A DNA stretch of 42,525 bases from Deltaproteobacteria bacterium GWC2_42_11. GTDB lineage: Bacteria; Desulfobacterota; GWC2-55-46; UBA9637; GWC2-42-11. Below the pieces are notes generated by a model. It worked only from the letters and a program-made list of their open reading frames with translations, did no database searches and had not been told where the DNA came from. Positions within the stretch are counted from its first letter, which is position 1. Each line of letters opens with the position of its first letter. Location of the stretch: NCBI GenBank assembly GCA_001797495.1, contig MGPS01000061.1, positions 1-42,525 on the forward strand, given 5' to 3'. This document shows positions 1-9,761 of this stretch, in pieces. Both the position numbers and the translations under genes were made by a program.

Positions 1-1
1 C

Positions 2-247
2 GGTATCACATCCCTAATGCCAATTAACTATCCTTTCTTTCTGCAGTATATCAAAAGTCATCTTGCAACTATTAAGTCGGAACAACGCGTTGTATTTGCC
101 GCCTTGGGTATAGATATAGTTATCCTCAGTAATAATGTGGACGAATTCATTCGTAATAAAGTAAACATTCACAACCTTTATACCCAAAAGATGATTGCTG
201 TTGCTAAACAGAAAGTCGAAAATGAAGGGCAAGCAAAAGGTAAATAA
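2..247 (+). CDS. C-terminal end of an unrecognised protein (5' truncated)
   Basis: The reading frame is open from the first bases of the window and stops with TAA at 245-247, so about 81 C-terminal residues are visible and the true start lies upstream. An internal ATG at 17 has no Shine-Dalgarno site. The sequence is mixed hydrophobic/polar and ends in a lysine- and glutamate-rich tail (KQKVENEGQAKGK). I do not recognise the family. An attC-like/REP-like hairpin begins shortly after the stop, so it could be the gene of an integron-type cassette, but this is only a possibility. Confidence 0.4.
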   Translation, partial: GITSLMPINYPFFLQYIKSHLATIKSEQRVVFAALGIDIVILSNNVDEFIRNKVNIHNLYTQKMIAVAKQKVENEGQAKGK

Positions 248-269
248 CAAATAATAATAACGCTGGAAA

Positions 270-385
270 AATAGGGACAGCGACCGTTTAATTGAGCGAG
301 GATGAGGAATGGAACAGTGGAAGGAATGAATGCGGACGCCCAACCAATCACTCCAGCGGTCAAGCCGCTGAACTCATCATTAGCC
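270..385. repeat. REP-like half-site followed by an attC-like imperfect hairpin
   Basis: AATAGGGACAG at 270-280 is the same motif that forms the right arm of the long palindrome at 26119-26177. Downstream, 338-385 can fold: GCCCAAC (338-344) resembles an integron R'' box, CAGCGG (354-359) pairs with CCGCTG (365-370) around a 5-base loop, and the distal end ATTAGCC (379-385) is a degraded R' box (consensus GTTRRRY). It is shorter than a typical attC and the right box has lost the core G. It could be a decayed attC or a REP-type hairpin. The rest of 248-502 holds no gene; TTGACA at 422-427 has no good -10 partner. Confidence 0.35.
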
Positions 386-502
386 AATTAAAATAAATTA
401 AAACACAAATTTAAAAGGGATTTGACAAATAAGGAACTCTTATTGCAACCCATCCTGATTTTTTGATTGCAATCTGGCTGGTTCTGATTTATATGACTAA
501 TT

Positions 503-1159
503 GTGCATGATAGGGAAATCCACAAGGTTATAAGAGCCTTAAAAAACGCTGTTCAAAAATTCTCCGCCCCTGCTGTAACACAAGTATCAAATAAAACACA
601 TGACCCATTCAAAGTCTTAATCTCCTGCCTTTTAAGTTTAAGGACAAAGGACAAGACAACACTTGATGCGTCAAAAAAACTGTTTGCCCTCGCGTCCACA
701 CCTGAAAAGATGAAAGATCTTCCCCTTAAGACCATTGAAAAGACAATCTATCCTGTTGGTTTTTATCGTGTGAAGGCAAAAAATATTAAGAGTATATGCA
801 AGGAACTTGCAGAAAGATACAATTCCAAAGTTCCTGACTCCATTGATGAACTGCTGAAACTAAAAGGTGTAGGCAGGAAAACAGCGAACCTTGTGGTTAC
901 GTTTGGTTATGGGAAACAGGGGATATGTGTTGATACGCATGTCCACAGGATAACTAACCGTTGGGGTTATGTAAAAACAAAGACACCTCACGAAACTGAA
1001 TTTGCCTTAAGAGATAAACTTCCCAAAAGATACTGGATTATAATAAATGACCTCCTTGTTTCATTCGGTCAGAACATCTGTAAGCCTATCTCTCCGTTAT
1101 GCAGTTTGTGTAAACTATCCTGTTACTGCAAGAGGGTTAATGTCTTAAAGAGCAGATAA
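503..1159 (+). CDS. nth: Endonuclease III (DNA glycosylase/AP lyase)
   Basis: Base-excision repair enzyme that removes oxidised pyrimidines and cleaves the abasic site. The 218-residue protein has the normal family length. It carries the helix-hairpin-helix LKGVGRKTANLV at 119-131 with the catalytic lysine K126, the catalytic aspartate D144 in VDTHVHR, and a C-terminal 4Fe-4S loop C193-x6-C200-x2-C203-x5-C209. The start is a GTG at 503 (MHDREIHK); no in-frame ATG lies nearby and the Shine-Dalgarno site is weak. It stands alone, with 89 bases before the next gene, and has no obvious operon partner. Confidence 0.95.
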   Translation: MHDREIHKVIRALKNAVQKFSAPAVTQVSNKTHDPFKVLISCLLSLRTKDKTTLDASKKLFALASTPEKMKDLPLKTIEKTIYPVGFYRVKAKNIKSICKELAERYNSKVPDSIDELLKLKGVGRKTANLVVTFGYGKQGICVDTHVHRITNRWGYVKTKTPHETEFALRDKLPKRYWIIINDLLVSFGQNICKPISPLCSLCKLSCYCKRVNVLKSR

Positions 1160-1248
1160 AAATGGCTTGAATAAAAGGATGTTACTATGCTATCTTTAAA
1201 TCGCTTTACAGGTTTTTTCTTGTATCCGATAATTTTTGAGGGGGTATT

Positions 1249-2010
1249 ATGGGGTTTTGCAGTATAGATATATGTGGTAAACTTCTCTTAATTTCATCAG
1301 CAGTAATAATTTTATTGTCAGGCTGTTCTGGTACGAAAGGGGTTGAGAAAAAGGCACCTCCAAAGTTACTTACTGAAGGATTGAAACTTTATCAGGACGG
1401 CAAATATACAATGGCGGTAGAAAGCCTGAAACTTGTCATGGAAGAGTATCCGCTGAGTGAGGAGGCAGTAAATGCAGAACTCCTCCTTGCAGACTCGTAT
1501 TATGGCAATGAGGAACATGAGGACGCGGCAGCATATTATACAAACTTTGTTTCTCTTCACCCTAAGCACCCGAAGGCGCAGTATGCGCAGTTCCAGAAAG
1601 GCATGAGTTATTTCCGCCAGGTTTCTACTGTAGACAGAGACCAGGTTGCCACAAAAAAGGCTCTGATTGCATTTCAGGACATTATTTCCAGATATCCAGC
1701 AGGGCATTACGCTGATAAGTCAAAGGAAATGATTTTATTTTTAAGGAAAAGACTTGCGGAGAGGGAGTTCTATATAGGGAATTTCTATTTCAAAAGCAAA
1801 AATTATAAGGGTGCACTTGCAAGGTTTGCAGAGATATTGAAGGAATATCCTGATGCCGGACTTGCTGATAAGACACTGTATTATATCGGGGAGTCTTATA
1901 TGAAACTGGGAGAAAAGGAACTTGCAAGGGATGTTTTTTCGAACCTTATCTCAAATTATCCTGACAGCCCCTTTGTAAATACTGCGAGGGGAAGGTTAAA
2001 GGGTATATAG
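1249..2010 (+). CDS. bamD: BamD/YfiO-type outer-membrane assembly lipoprotein
   Basis: A TPR lipoprotein of the outer-membrane beta-barrel assembly complex family. The N-terminus has a hydrophobic signal (about 11-24) ending in a lipobox LLSGC with Cys26 as the predicted acylated residue. TPR-like repeats follow: residues 40-75 (LKLYQDGKYTMAVESLK), 75-115, 130-160, then a C-terminal pair at 175-245 (KSKNYKGALARFAEILKEYP, GEKELARDVFSNLI). The length (253 aa) and the 'YP' repeat ends fit BamD/YfiO; a generic lipid-anchored TPR protein is the alternative. A good Shine-Dalgarno (GAGGGGG) precedes the ATG. A 26-codon overlapping ORF at 1188 was not counted as a gene. Confidence 0.8.
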   Translation: MGFCSIDICGKLLLISSAVIILLSGCSGTKGVEKKAPPKLLTEGLKLYQDGKYTMAVESLKLVMEEYPLSEEAVNAELLLADSYYGNEEHEDAAAYYTNFVSLHPKHPKAQYAQFQKGMSYFRQVSTVDRDQVATKKALIAFQDIISRYPAGHYADKSKEMILFLRKRLAEREFYIGNFYFKSKNYKGALARFAEILKEYPDAGLADKTLYYIGESYMKLGEKELARDVFSNLISNYPDSPFVNTARGRLKGI

Positions 2011-2088
2011 ACGGGTAACCCAAAAATTTCGTATTGTTTGCTGCAGGAGCATTTTCCAGCGTAAACTAAATGTGAAGGATATTTTTAT

Positions 2089-2805
2089 ATGAAAAAGACA
2101 TGGCAGGATTTGTATGAAAAAGGGAAGGCATCTTTTGAACACAGGAGATATGACGAGGCGCAGAGGTGTTTAGAGGAGTTAACTAAGGGGAAAACCAACT
2201 TTGCAGATGTCTATAATATGCTTGGTTTTATATATCACTTCAATGGCAAACTGGATGAGGCAATAAAGTTTTTTGAAAAGGCGGTCGGGATAAATCCGAG
2301 ATATACTGAGGCTGCACTTAATCTGGCAGTTGCGTACAATGAAACAGGGGAATTTGAGAAGGCAAATGAAGTTTACGGGAGTGCCAAAAGTGCAGCAAGA
2401 GAGTCTCAGGTATCTTATCTTGACTCATATGTAAAGGCTAAACTTGCCAATATGCACTCAGAGATAGGGGCTATTTATCAGGAGATGGGTTTTTACATGG
2501 AGGCTGTGGATGAGTATAAAAAGGCACTTCTGTTAAAACCAGAGTTTGTTGATATAAAAACACGTCTCGGTATTACTTACAGGGACACGGGTGATTTTAA
2601 AAGTGCAATAAGGGAGTTTGAAGAGGTACTGAGAATAAAGCCAGGTTACGCTCCTGCCAGACTTAACAAGGGTGTTACGTATTTTAGTATGGGGGATTTA
2701 GAGAATGCAAGGAAGGAATGGAATAGAATACTCAAACAAAATCCTGGCGACAGGAAGGCAGGGATGTATCTTAATCTTTTAAACCGCACAAAAGGTAAAA
2801 AATAA
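2089..2805 (+). CDS. Tetratricopeptide repeat protein
   Basis: A 238-residue soluble protein without a signal peptide, built almost wholly of TPR units. Visible repeats include KASFEHRRYDEAQRCLEEL, AYNETGEFEKANEVY, IYQEMGFYMEAVDEYKKAL, TYRDTGDFKSAIREFEEVL and TYFSMGDLENARKEWNRIL, each with the usual small and aromatic positions and 'P' ends. It is probably a protein-protein scaffold in the cytoplasm; the partner cannot be read from the sequence. AAGGAT precedes the ATG. It follows the BamD-like gene by 78 bases and precedes a DUF465 protein by 14 bases, so the three may be co-transcribed. Confidence 0.85.
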   Translation: MKKTWQDLYEKGKASFEHRRYDEAQRCLEELTKGKTNFADVYNMLGFIYHFNGKLDEAIKFFEKAVGINPRYTEAALNLAVAYNETGEFEKANEVYGSAKSAARESQVSYLDSYVKAKLANMHSEIGAIYQEMGFYMEAVDEYKKALLLKPEFVDIKTRLGITYRDTGDFKSAIREFEEVLRIKPGYAPARLNKGVTYFSMGDLENARKEWNRILKQNPGDRKAGMYLNLLNRTKGKK

Positions 2806-2819
2806 ACAGGGGGTTTGAT

Positions 2820-3059
2820 ATGGAAAAGATTAACAAGGATTTACTCGATAAGTTGCTCGGTGAGAATTTTGAGTTCAGGAAGGCATATGAACTTCACAGC
2901 GATTACAAAAAGAAGGTTGAAGAGATGGAGCGAAAAGGCTTTCTAAAGTCAGACGAGGAGATTGAAAGAAACAGACTCAAAAAATTAAAACTGGCACAGA
3001 AGGACAAGATGGAGGAGATAATCCTACAGTATAAAAACGAGGGTGCAGGGACAAGGTAA
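2820..3059 (+). CDS. Small coiled-coil protein, DUF465/YdcH family
   Basis: 79 residues, highly charged and helical. The pattern LLGENFEFRKAYELHSDYKKK, then a 'FL(K)SDEEIERNRLKKLKLAQKDKMEEII' segment, matches the DUF465 (YdcH) layout: a helix, a turn before an acidic E-E-I helix, and a basic LKK..L.LKD helix. The function of this family is not established. The Shine-Dalgarno is GGGGG just before the ATG. Its stop lies only 6 bases before ilvD, so it could be the first gene of the ilv transcript or the last gene of the preceding TPR unit. Confidence 0.75.
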   Translation: MEKINKDLLDKLLGENFEFRKAYELHSDYKKKVEEMERKGFLKSDEEIERNRLKKLKLAQKDKMEEIILQYKNEGAGTR

Positions 3060-3065
3060 TAATGG

Positions 3066-4718
3066 ATGAGAAGTGACAGGATAAAAAAGGGGCTTGAAAG
3101 GGTTCCCCACAGGGCACTCCTTTATGCAACTGGTCTTACACGGGATGAGATGTCGCGTCCGTTTATCGGTGTTGCAACATCCTTCAATGACCTTGTGCCA
3201 GGGCATATAGGTATGAGGACTTTGGAGAGGTTTATTGAAAAGGGTGTGCATACAGGGGGCGGGCATTCGTTCTTTTTCGGAGTGCCTGCAATATGCGACG
3301 GTATTGCCATGGGACATACAGGCATGCATTACAGTCTGCCAAGCAGAGAACTAATTGCAGACATGATAGAGTCTGTTGCAATGGCGCATGCCCTGGATGG
3401 ACTTGTCCTTCTTACAAACTGCGATAAAATTACACCCGGGATGCTTATGGCTGCTGCAAGGATTGATGTGCCAAGTATAGTTGTTACAGCAGGGCCAATG
3501 CATACAGGCATGTATAGAATGAAGCGCCGGTCATTTGTTCGTGATACATACGAGGCAATCGGAAGGTTTAAGAATAAAGAGATAACACAGGATGAACTGG
3601 CTGACCTTGAGATGTGTGCATGTCCCGGAGGTGGTTCATGTCAGGGTATGTATACGGCGAATACAATGGCATGCGTTACTGAGGCAATAGGCATGTCTCT
3701 GGTTGGCTGTGCCACTGCACTTGAGGGTTCTGCCGAAAAGAGGAGGATTGCATTTGATTCAGGTGTTAGGATAGTTGAAATGGTAAAAGAGGATTTCACA
3801 CCCAGAAAGATTATTACAATGGATGCTTTTGAAAATGCAATAAGGGTTGATATGGCTTTAGGCGGTTCAACAAATACAGCGCTCCATATACCAGCAATTG
3901 CATACGAGGCAGGGATTGAACTTCCTCTTGATGTCTTTGACAGTATTAGCAGGGAAACACCCAATATTGTAAAACTTGAACCGGCAGGCGACCACTTTAT
4001 GGAAGATTTGGAATATGCAGGAGGAATTCCAGCTGTCATGAACAGGCTGAAACATCTTTTGAAAGATAATATAACAGTTTCAAAAAAAGGCATAAAGGAT
4101 ATTGCTGAAGATGCAAAGGTTATTGACAGTGATGTTATAAGGACACTTGAAAATGCTTATTATAAAGAGGGTGGCATTGCGGTTTTAAAAGGAAATCTTG
4201 CGCCTAACGGGTGTGTTATAAAGCAGACCGCTGTGAATGAAAAGGCAAGACATTTTATCGGCAGGGCAAGGTGTTTTGATTCAGAGGAGTCTTGTATGCA
4301 GGCAATACTCGGGGGCAAGATAAAGGCAGGGGATGTTGTTGTGGTGAGATATGAAGGACCGAAAGGGGGTCCTGGTATGAGGGAGATGCTTGCGCCTACT
4401 GCGACGATTACAGGTATGGGGATGGCTGATAAGGTTGCACTTATAACAGACGGAAGGTTTTCAGGCGGTACAAGGGGTCCGTGTATAGGTCATGTATCAC
4501 CAGAGGCAATGGAAGGAGGACCGATAGCGTTCGTTCAGGACGGTGATGAAATAGAGATTGATATTCCGAACAGGAAGATAGAGTTGAGAGTCGGGAGTAA
4601 AGAGTTGGAAAAAAGGAAAACAAATTGGAAACCGCCTGAGCCAAAGATTACAAAGGGCTGGCTTGCAAGATATGCAAAGGTTGTAACATCGGCAAATACA
4701 GGGGCTATAGTAAAATGA
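3066..4718 (+). CDS. ilvD: Dihydroxy-acid dehydratase
   Basis: Dehydrates 2,3-dihydroxy-isovalerate and 2,3-dihydroxy-3-methylvalerate, the third common step of valine/isoleucine synthesis. The protein is 550 aa, the usual length. Visible signatures are NCDKITPGM (C119, D120 and the metal-site K121), [17 protein letters not shown] (C192 as the second cluster ligand) and the C-terminal [20 protein letters not shown]. At the position where [2Fe-2S]-type homologues such as the mycobacterial enzyme carry a third cysteine (TPC), this protein has LVPGH, as in E. coli IlvD, so an oxygen-labile [4Fe-4S] cluster is likely. It overlaps ilvB by ATGA, suggesting translational coupling. Confidence 0.96.
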   Translation: MRSDRIKKGLERVPHRALLYATGLTRDEMSRPFIGVATSFNDLVPGHIGMRTLERFIEKGVHTGGGHSFFFGVPAICDGIAMGHTGMHYSLPSRELIADMIESVAMAHALDGLVLLTNCDKITPGMLMAAARIDVPSIVVTAGPMHTGMYRMKRRSFVRDTYEAIGRFKNKEITQDELADLEMCACPGGGSCQGMYTANTMACVTEAIGMSLVGCATALEGSAEKRRIAFDSGVRIVEMVKEDFTPRKIITMDAFENAIRVDMALGGSTNTALHIPAIAYEAGIELPLDVFDSISRETPNIVKLEPAGDHFMEDLEYAGGIPAVMNRLKHLLKDNITVSKKGIKDIAEDAKVIDSDVIRTLENAYYKEGGIAVLKGNLAPNGCVIKQTAVNEKARHFIGRARCFDSEESCMQAILGGKIKAGDVVVVRYEGPKGGPGMREMLAPTATITGMGMADKVALITDGRFSGGTRGPCIGHVSPEAMEGGPIAFVQDGDEIEIDIPNRKIELRVGSKELEKRKTNWKPPEPKITKGWLARYAKVVTSANTGAIVK

Positions 4719-6394
4719 AACTAACAGGTGCACAGATTTTTGTTGAATGCTTACTGAAAGAGGGTATTGATACTATATTTGGCTATCCCGGAGGCGCAGT
4801 CCTGCCGATATACGATGCCCTCTATAATGCGCCGCTAAGGCATATACTTGTGCGCCATGAGCAGGGCGCTGTTCATATGGCAGACGGATATGCAAGGGCA
4901 ACAGGGAGACCCGGTGTTGTGCTGGTTACATCAGGCCCTGGTGCAACAAATACTGTTACAGGCATTGCAACAGCGTATATGGATTCAATACCTGTGGTTG
5001 TTTTCACAGGGCAGGTGCCTACTGCACTCATAGGTAATGATGCGTTTCAGGAGGCAGATATTGTAGGCATAACAAGACCGTGCACAAAGCACAATTATCT
5101 TGTCAAGGATGTTAAAGACATTGCTAAGGTTATAAAAGAGGCGTTTCATATTGCATTAACAGGAAGACCAGGTCCAGTGCTTGTTGATTTGCCGAAGGAT
5201 ATATTGAATGCACAGACTGAATTCAAATATCCTGAAAAGGTTGATTTAAGAAGTTATCAGCCGACTTATGAAGGACATCCCGGGCAGGTAAAAAGGGCGC
5301 TTGATACAATCCTTGCCTCAAAAAGGCCTGTAATATACGCAGGCGGCGGTGTGCTTTTATCAGGCGCATCAAATGAATTAAAGTCCTTTGCAGAAAAACT
5401 TGGCATACCTGTTACACTTACGCTTATGGGACTCGGCAGTTTTCCGGGGACACATCCGCTCTTTCTCGGCATGTTAGGAATGCACGGCACATATACTGCA
5501 AACATGTCTGTTACAAATACAGACTGTCTTATTGCAATAGGTTCAAGGTTTGATGACAGGGTAACAGGAAAGGTGGATGAATTTGCCCCTTATGCAAAGA
5601 TAATACACATTGACATAGACCCGACATCCATAAGCAAAAATGTAAGGGTTGATGTGCCGATTGTCGGTGATGTAAAATTTGTATTAAAAGAGATACTGAA
5701 AGGTCTGACAGAGTCAAAGCGTAAAAAAGATACTTTATCAGAATGGCATGAGCAGGTAAAAAAGTGGAAGGATACGCATAAACTTTCTTATAAACAAAAT
5801 GACAAGATAAAACCCCAGTATGTCATAGAAAAGATTTATGAACTTACAAAGGGTGATGCAATTATTACAACAGAGGTCGGGCAAAATCAGATGTGGGCAG
5901 CGCAATTTTACCTTTATGACAGCCCGCGCCAGTTTTTGACTTCAGGCGGACTTGGTACAATGGGTTATGGATTTCCTGCTGCAATAGGCGCGCAGGTTGC
6001 ATTTCCTCATAAAACAGTCATAGACATTGCAGGGGACGGGAGTATCCAAATGAACATACAGGAACTTGCAACAGCAGTCCAGTATAAACTTCCTGTAAAG
6101 GTTGCAATACTCAATAACAGATTTTTAGGTATGGTCAGACAGTGGCAGGAATTTTTCTATGAAAAGAGATATTCCTATACATGTATGGATGCTGCTCCTG
6201 ATTTTGTAAAACTTGCTGAGGCATACGGTGCTGTTGGACTTCGGGCAGAAAAGCCTGAAGAGGTTGTGCCTGTTATAAAAGAGGCGTTAAAGGTTAATAA
6301 ACCTGTTCTTATGGATTTTCGGGTTGACAGGGAAGAGGATGTATATCCAATGGTCCCGGCAGGCCAGCCTTTGAATAAGATGCTGCTTGTGTGA
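4715..6394 (+). CDS. ilvB: Acetolactate synthase large (catalytic) subunit
   Basis: Thiamine-diphosphate enzyme forming acetolactate and acetohydroxybutyrate, the first common step of branched-chain amino-acid synthesis. At 559 aa it has all three domains. Seen in the sequence are [16 protein letters not shown] (22-37), the cofactor-activating E49 in VRHEQGA, the FAD/central domain, and the ThDP motif GDGSIQMN (440-447) leading to NN (about 467) and [14 protein letters not shown]. The start overlaps the ilvD stop (ATGA). The regulatory subunit ilvN follows after 48 bases. Confidence 0.96.
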   Translation: MKLTGAQIFVECLLKEGIDTIFGYPGGAVLPIYDALYNAPLRHILVRHEQGAVHMADGYARATGRPGVVLVTSGPGATNTVTGIATAYMDSIPVVVFTGQVPTALIGNDAFQEADIVGITRPCTKHNYLVKDVKDIAKVIKEAFHIALTGRPGPVLVDLPKDILNAQTEFKYPEKVDLRSYQPTYEGHPGQVKRALDTILASKRPVIYAGGGVLLSGASNELKSFAEKLGIPVTLTLMGLGSFPGTHPLFLGMLGMHGTYTANMSVTNTDCLIAIGSRFDDRVTGKVDEFAPYAKIIHIDIDPTSISKNVRVDVPIVGDVKFVLKEILKGLTESKRKKDTLSEWHEQVKKWKDTHKLSYKQNDKIKPQYVIEKIYELTKGDAIITTEVGQNQMWAAQFYLYDSPRQFLTSGGLGTMGYGFPAAIGAQVAFPHKTVIDIAGDGSIQMNIQELATAVQYKLPVKVAILNNRFLGMVRQWQEFFYEKRYSYTCMDAAPDFVKLAEAYGAVGLRAEKPEEVVPVIKEALKVNKPVLMDFRVDREEDVYPMVPAGQPLNKMLLV

Positions 6395-6442
6395 AAGACC
6401 GTGACCCGTAACGCATCACACACACGCATAACGGAGGTTTAA

Positions 6443-6928
6443 ATGCGTCATATAGTATCAGTTTTAGTAGATAATGAGTTTGGTGTTTTATCCAGAGTTG
6501 CAGGGCTTTTTTCCGGCAGGGGATTTAATATTGAAAGCCTTTGCGTTGCAGAGACTATTGACCCGAAGGTTTCACGAATGACAATAGTAACAACGGGCGA
6601 TGACCAGATAATAGAGCAGATAACAAAACATTTGAATAAACTCATAAATGTTATAAAGGTCTCTGACCTTACAGCCGAGGACCATATTGAAAGAGAACTG
6701 GCAATGATAAAGGTAAATGTAGGTGAAAAAGACAGGGCAGAGATATTGAGTATCATCGATATATTCAGGGCAAAGGTCGTTGATGTAAGTCCAAAGACAT
6801 ATACAATTGAGATGACAGGTGATGGTGAGAAGGTAAATGCCATAATAGAACTCCTAAAGCCTTTTGGCATAAAGGAGATTGCAAGGACAGGAAAGATTGC
6901 GTTGGCAAGGAGCCAGAAGACTAAATAG
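6443..6928 (+). CDS. ilvN: Acetolactate synthase small (regulatory) subunit
   Basis: Binds the catalytic subunit IlvB, stimulates it and usually confers valine feedback inhibition. The 161-residue protein starts with an ACT domain (RHIVSVLVDNEFGVLSRVAG, 2-21; FNIESLCVAETID, 31-43) and has the C-terminal ALS_ss_C domain ending in KPFGIKEIARTGKIAL. The Shine-Dalgarno CGGAGG stands 6 bases before the ATG. The 48-base gap from ilvB contains a 'cgtaacgcatcacacacacgc' type repeat related to those at 16010-16050 and 26080-26200. Confidence 0.95.
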   Translation: MRHIVSVLVDNEFGVLSRVAGLFSGRGFNIESLCVAETIDPKVSRMTIVTTGDDQIIEQITKHLNKLINVIKVSDLTAEDHIERELAMIKVNVGEKDRAEILSIIDIFRAKVVDVSPKTYTIEMTGDGEKVNAIIELLKPFGIKEIARTGKIALARSQKTK

Positions 6929-8050
<1,122 letters not shown>

Positions 8051-8124
8051 AGTATGGGATGTGGGGTGCTATAGTTTTTCGTAAGTAATCTGTTTTTTCT
8101 GTAGGTAGTTGAAAGGAGAGCATT

Positions 8125-8190
<66 letters not shown>

Positions 8191-8221
8191 TTCCATTATC
8201 AATCGGATGATAATATATTTC

Positions 8222-8253
8222 AAAAAGGGCGTGTCAAATGACACGCCCTTTTT
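8222..8253 (+). terminator. Intrinsic (possibly bidirectional) terminator
   Basis: GGGCGTGTCA (8227-8236) is perfectly complementary to TGACACGCCC (8239-8248); an A5 run precedes the stem and a T5 run (8249-8253) follows. It would end the ilv transcript. An ATG at 8238 in frame with cheR lies in the hairpin loop and stem and is therefore an unlikely start for that gene. Confidence 0.9.
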
Positions 8254-8264
8254 GTTTTGAGAAT

Positions 8265-9623
8265 ATGGATGAAAAACTCTTACAACAATTTGTTGAACTT
8301 ATATCCAAAAAGACCGGGCTATGCATAAAGTCTGAGGATGTTGGGAAAGTTAAGAGGCATATATTTTCACGGTTAAGGTTTTTAAAATTTGCCGATACAG
8401 AAGATTACTATAATCTTCTTAAAACCGATGTCATTGACAGCAGGAGAGAGTGGAAGAAACTTGTAATCCTGATTACAACAGGCGAGTCTTATTTCTTTCG
8501 TGATAAAGGGCAGTTTGCCTTACTAAAAGATATGATACTGCCTGACTTGATAGAGAAAAGAAAAAGGGAACGTTCTCTCAAAATCTGGAGCGCAGGGTGT
8601 TCAACAGGCGAGGAGCCTTATTCTGTTGCAATCCTTCTTGATGAACTCCTGATGGATATGAAGGATTGGGACATTCTCATACTCGGCACAGATATAAATG
8701 AAGAGGCATTAGAAAAGGCAAAAACAGGGATATATACGGATTGGTCATTCCGTATGGCTGAGCCTGATTTAAAGATGCGATATTTCAAAAAACAGAACGA
8801 TAACTTAAAACTTGATGAGGGGATTAAAAATATGGTGCGGTTCAGTTGTACAAATTTGACAGAGGATTCTTTCCCAAATCCTGCGTCCGGGATACAGAAT
8901 ATGGACTTAATCCTCTGCAGAAATGTGTTTATATATTTTCAGAAAGAGGCAATAGCCCTTGTTGTTAAAAAATTCATAGATACCCTGAATGAAGGCGGAT
9001 ACCTGATGACAGGGCACGGGGAATTGCATCTCCATGATTATAGACCCTTGCAGGCAAGGATATTTTCTGAGTCAGTGGTATATCAAAAGAATTCGGAGCA
9101 TCCGAATTCGGAATTTCGGAATGCTGAATTAAAGGAAAAAACAGCGGAAGCAAGGTTTGAGGAGGCGAAGACAGAAGGGCAATCCAAAATCCAAATTTCA
9201 GAATCCAAAATTGAAGAAAATTCCGCAGTCCGCAATCCGCATTCCTTATTAGAACTTGCTCAGGAGTATGCCGATAAAGGTGAGTATAAAAAGGCAGTGG
9301 ATAGTTGCAAAAAGGCAATCGCTATTAACCCTGAGGAGCCAGTGTCGTATTTTCTGCTTTCTCAGATTGCTGAAATACAAGGCAATGACGAGGAGGCAGA
9401 AGGTTTATTAAAAAAAACGATGTATTTAAAACCTGATTTCGTCCCTGCTTATCTTGAGATTGCATCTTATTATGATAAGGAAGGTGATGCTGATAGGGCT
9501 AAAAAGATGCGTCTTACTGCGATAGAACTGCTTGAAAGACTTAAGCCCTATGACTTGATAGAACCATACAAGGATATTACTGCAGGGGAGTTATTAGAGT
9601 ATGTGAGGAAGATGATGATGTAG
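8265..9623 (+). CDS. cheR: CheR-type chemoreceptor methyltransferase with C-terminal TPRs
   Basis: Uses S-adenosylmethionine to methylate glutamates of chemoreceptors. The chosen start (ATG 8265, MDEKLLQQFVELISKKTG, 452 aa) avoids the terminator hairpin that contains the earlier ATG. Domains: CheR N-terminal helices 1-75 with TTGESYFFRD, SAM-binding domain 95-265 (WSAGCSTGEEPYSVAILL; LGTDINEEALEKA; LILCRNVFIYF), then TPRs from about 328 to 450 (AQEYADKGEYKKAVDSCKKA). The linker at about 273-328 is written by repeat DNA: EHPNSEFRNAEL and SKIQISESKIE match 'gaattcggaat' and 'aatccaaaatcc' families. It is the first gene of the chemosensory cluster. Confidence 0.93.
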   Translation: MDEKLLQQFVELISKKTGLCIKSEDVGKVKRHIFSRLRFLKFADTEDYYNLLKTDVIDSRREWKKLVILITTGESYFFRDKGQFALLKDMILPDLIEKRKRERSLKIWSAGCSTGEEPYSVAILLDELLMDMKDWDILILGTDINEEALEKAKTGIYTDWSFRMAEPDLKMRYFKKQNDNLKLDEGIKNMVRFSCTNLTEDSFPNPASGIQNMDLILCRNVFIYFQKEAIALVVKKFIDTLNEGGYLMTGHGELHLHDYRPLQARIFSESVVYQKNSEHPNSEFRNAELKEKTAEARFEEAKTEGQSKIQISESKIEENSAVRNPHSLLELAQEYADKGEYKKAVDSCKKAIAINPEEPVSYFLLSQIAEIQGNDEEAEGLLKKTMYLKPDFVPAYLEIASYYDKEGDADRAKKMRLTAIELLERLKPYDLIEPYKDITAGELLEYVRKMMM

Positions 9624-9716
9624 CCGTCCTTTATGGGTGCATATATACGCAGGCATGTAGGCGCACCCTTTATGGGTGCGATTGACGCAGGCATAAAGCC
9701 TGCGGCTACCGCATGC
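9624..9716. repeat. Hairpin repeat 'CGCACCC-TTTAT-GGGTGCG / GCAGGC-AGCCTGC', copy 1
   Basis: CGCACCC (9662-9668) pairs with GGGTGCG (9674-9680), and GCAGGC (9687-9692) pairs with GCCTGC (9698-9703). A half copy precedes them. Related copies are at 14411-14463 and 18164-18243; the hairpins at 19551-19601 are similar in design. The repeat extends the following cheW frame upstream artificially. Confidence 0.85.
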
Positions 9717-9761
9717 AAGGACGAAACGCAGGCTGCTGCTGCGGATTTATTGGAGAAGAAG

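Noticed and set aside
14-343. 109-codon minus-strand ORF at the window start
   Set aside because: It spans the opposite strand of the truncated gene and the repeat, with no domain features.
1188-1268. 26-codon ORF preceding the BamD-like gene as a leader peptide
   Set aside because: It overlaps the bamD start out of frame and has only a mediocre ribosome-binding site and no attenuator structure.
8238-8264. Earlier in-frame ATG for cheR at 8238
   Set aside because: It lies inside the loop and stem of the intrinsic terminator 8222-8253 and has no Shine-Dalgarno; ATG 8265 gives the family-like N-terminus.
9633-9761. 43-residue N-terminal extension of the CheW protein
   Set aside because: Encoded entirely by the CGCACCC/GGGTGCG hairpin repeat; ATG 9762 has GGAGAAG and starts directly at the CheW domain.
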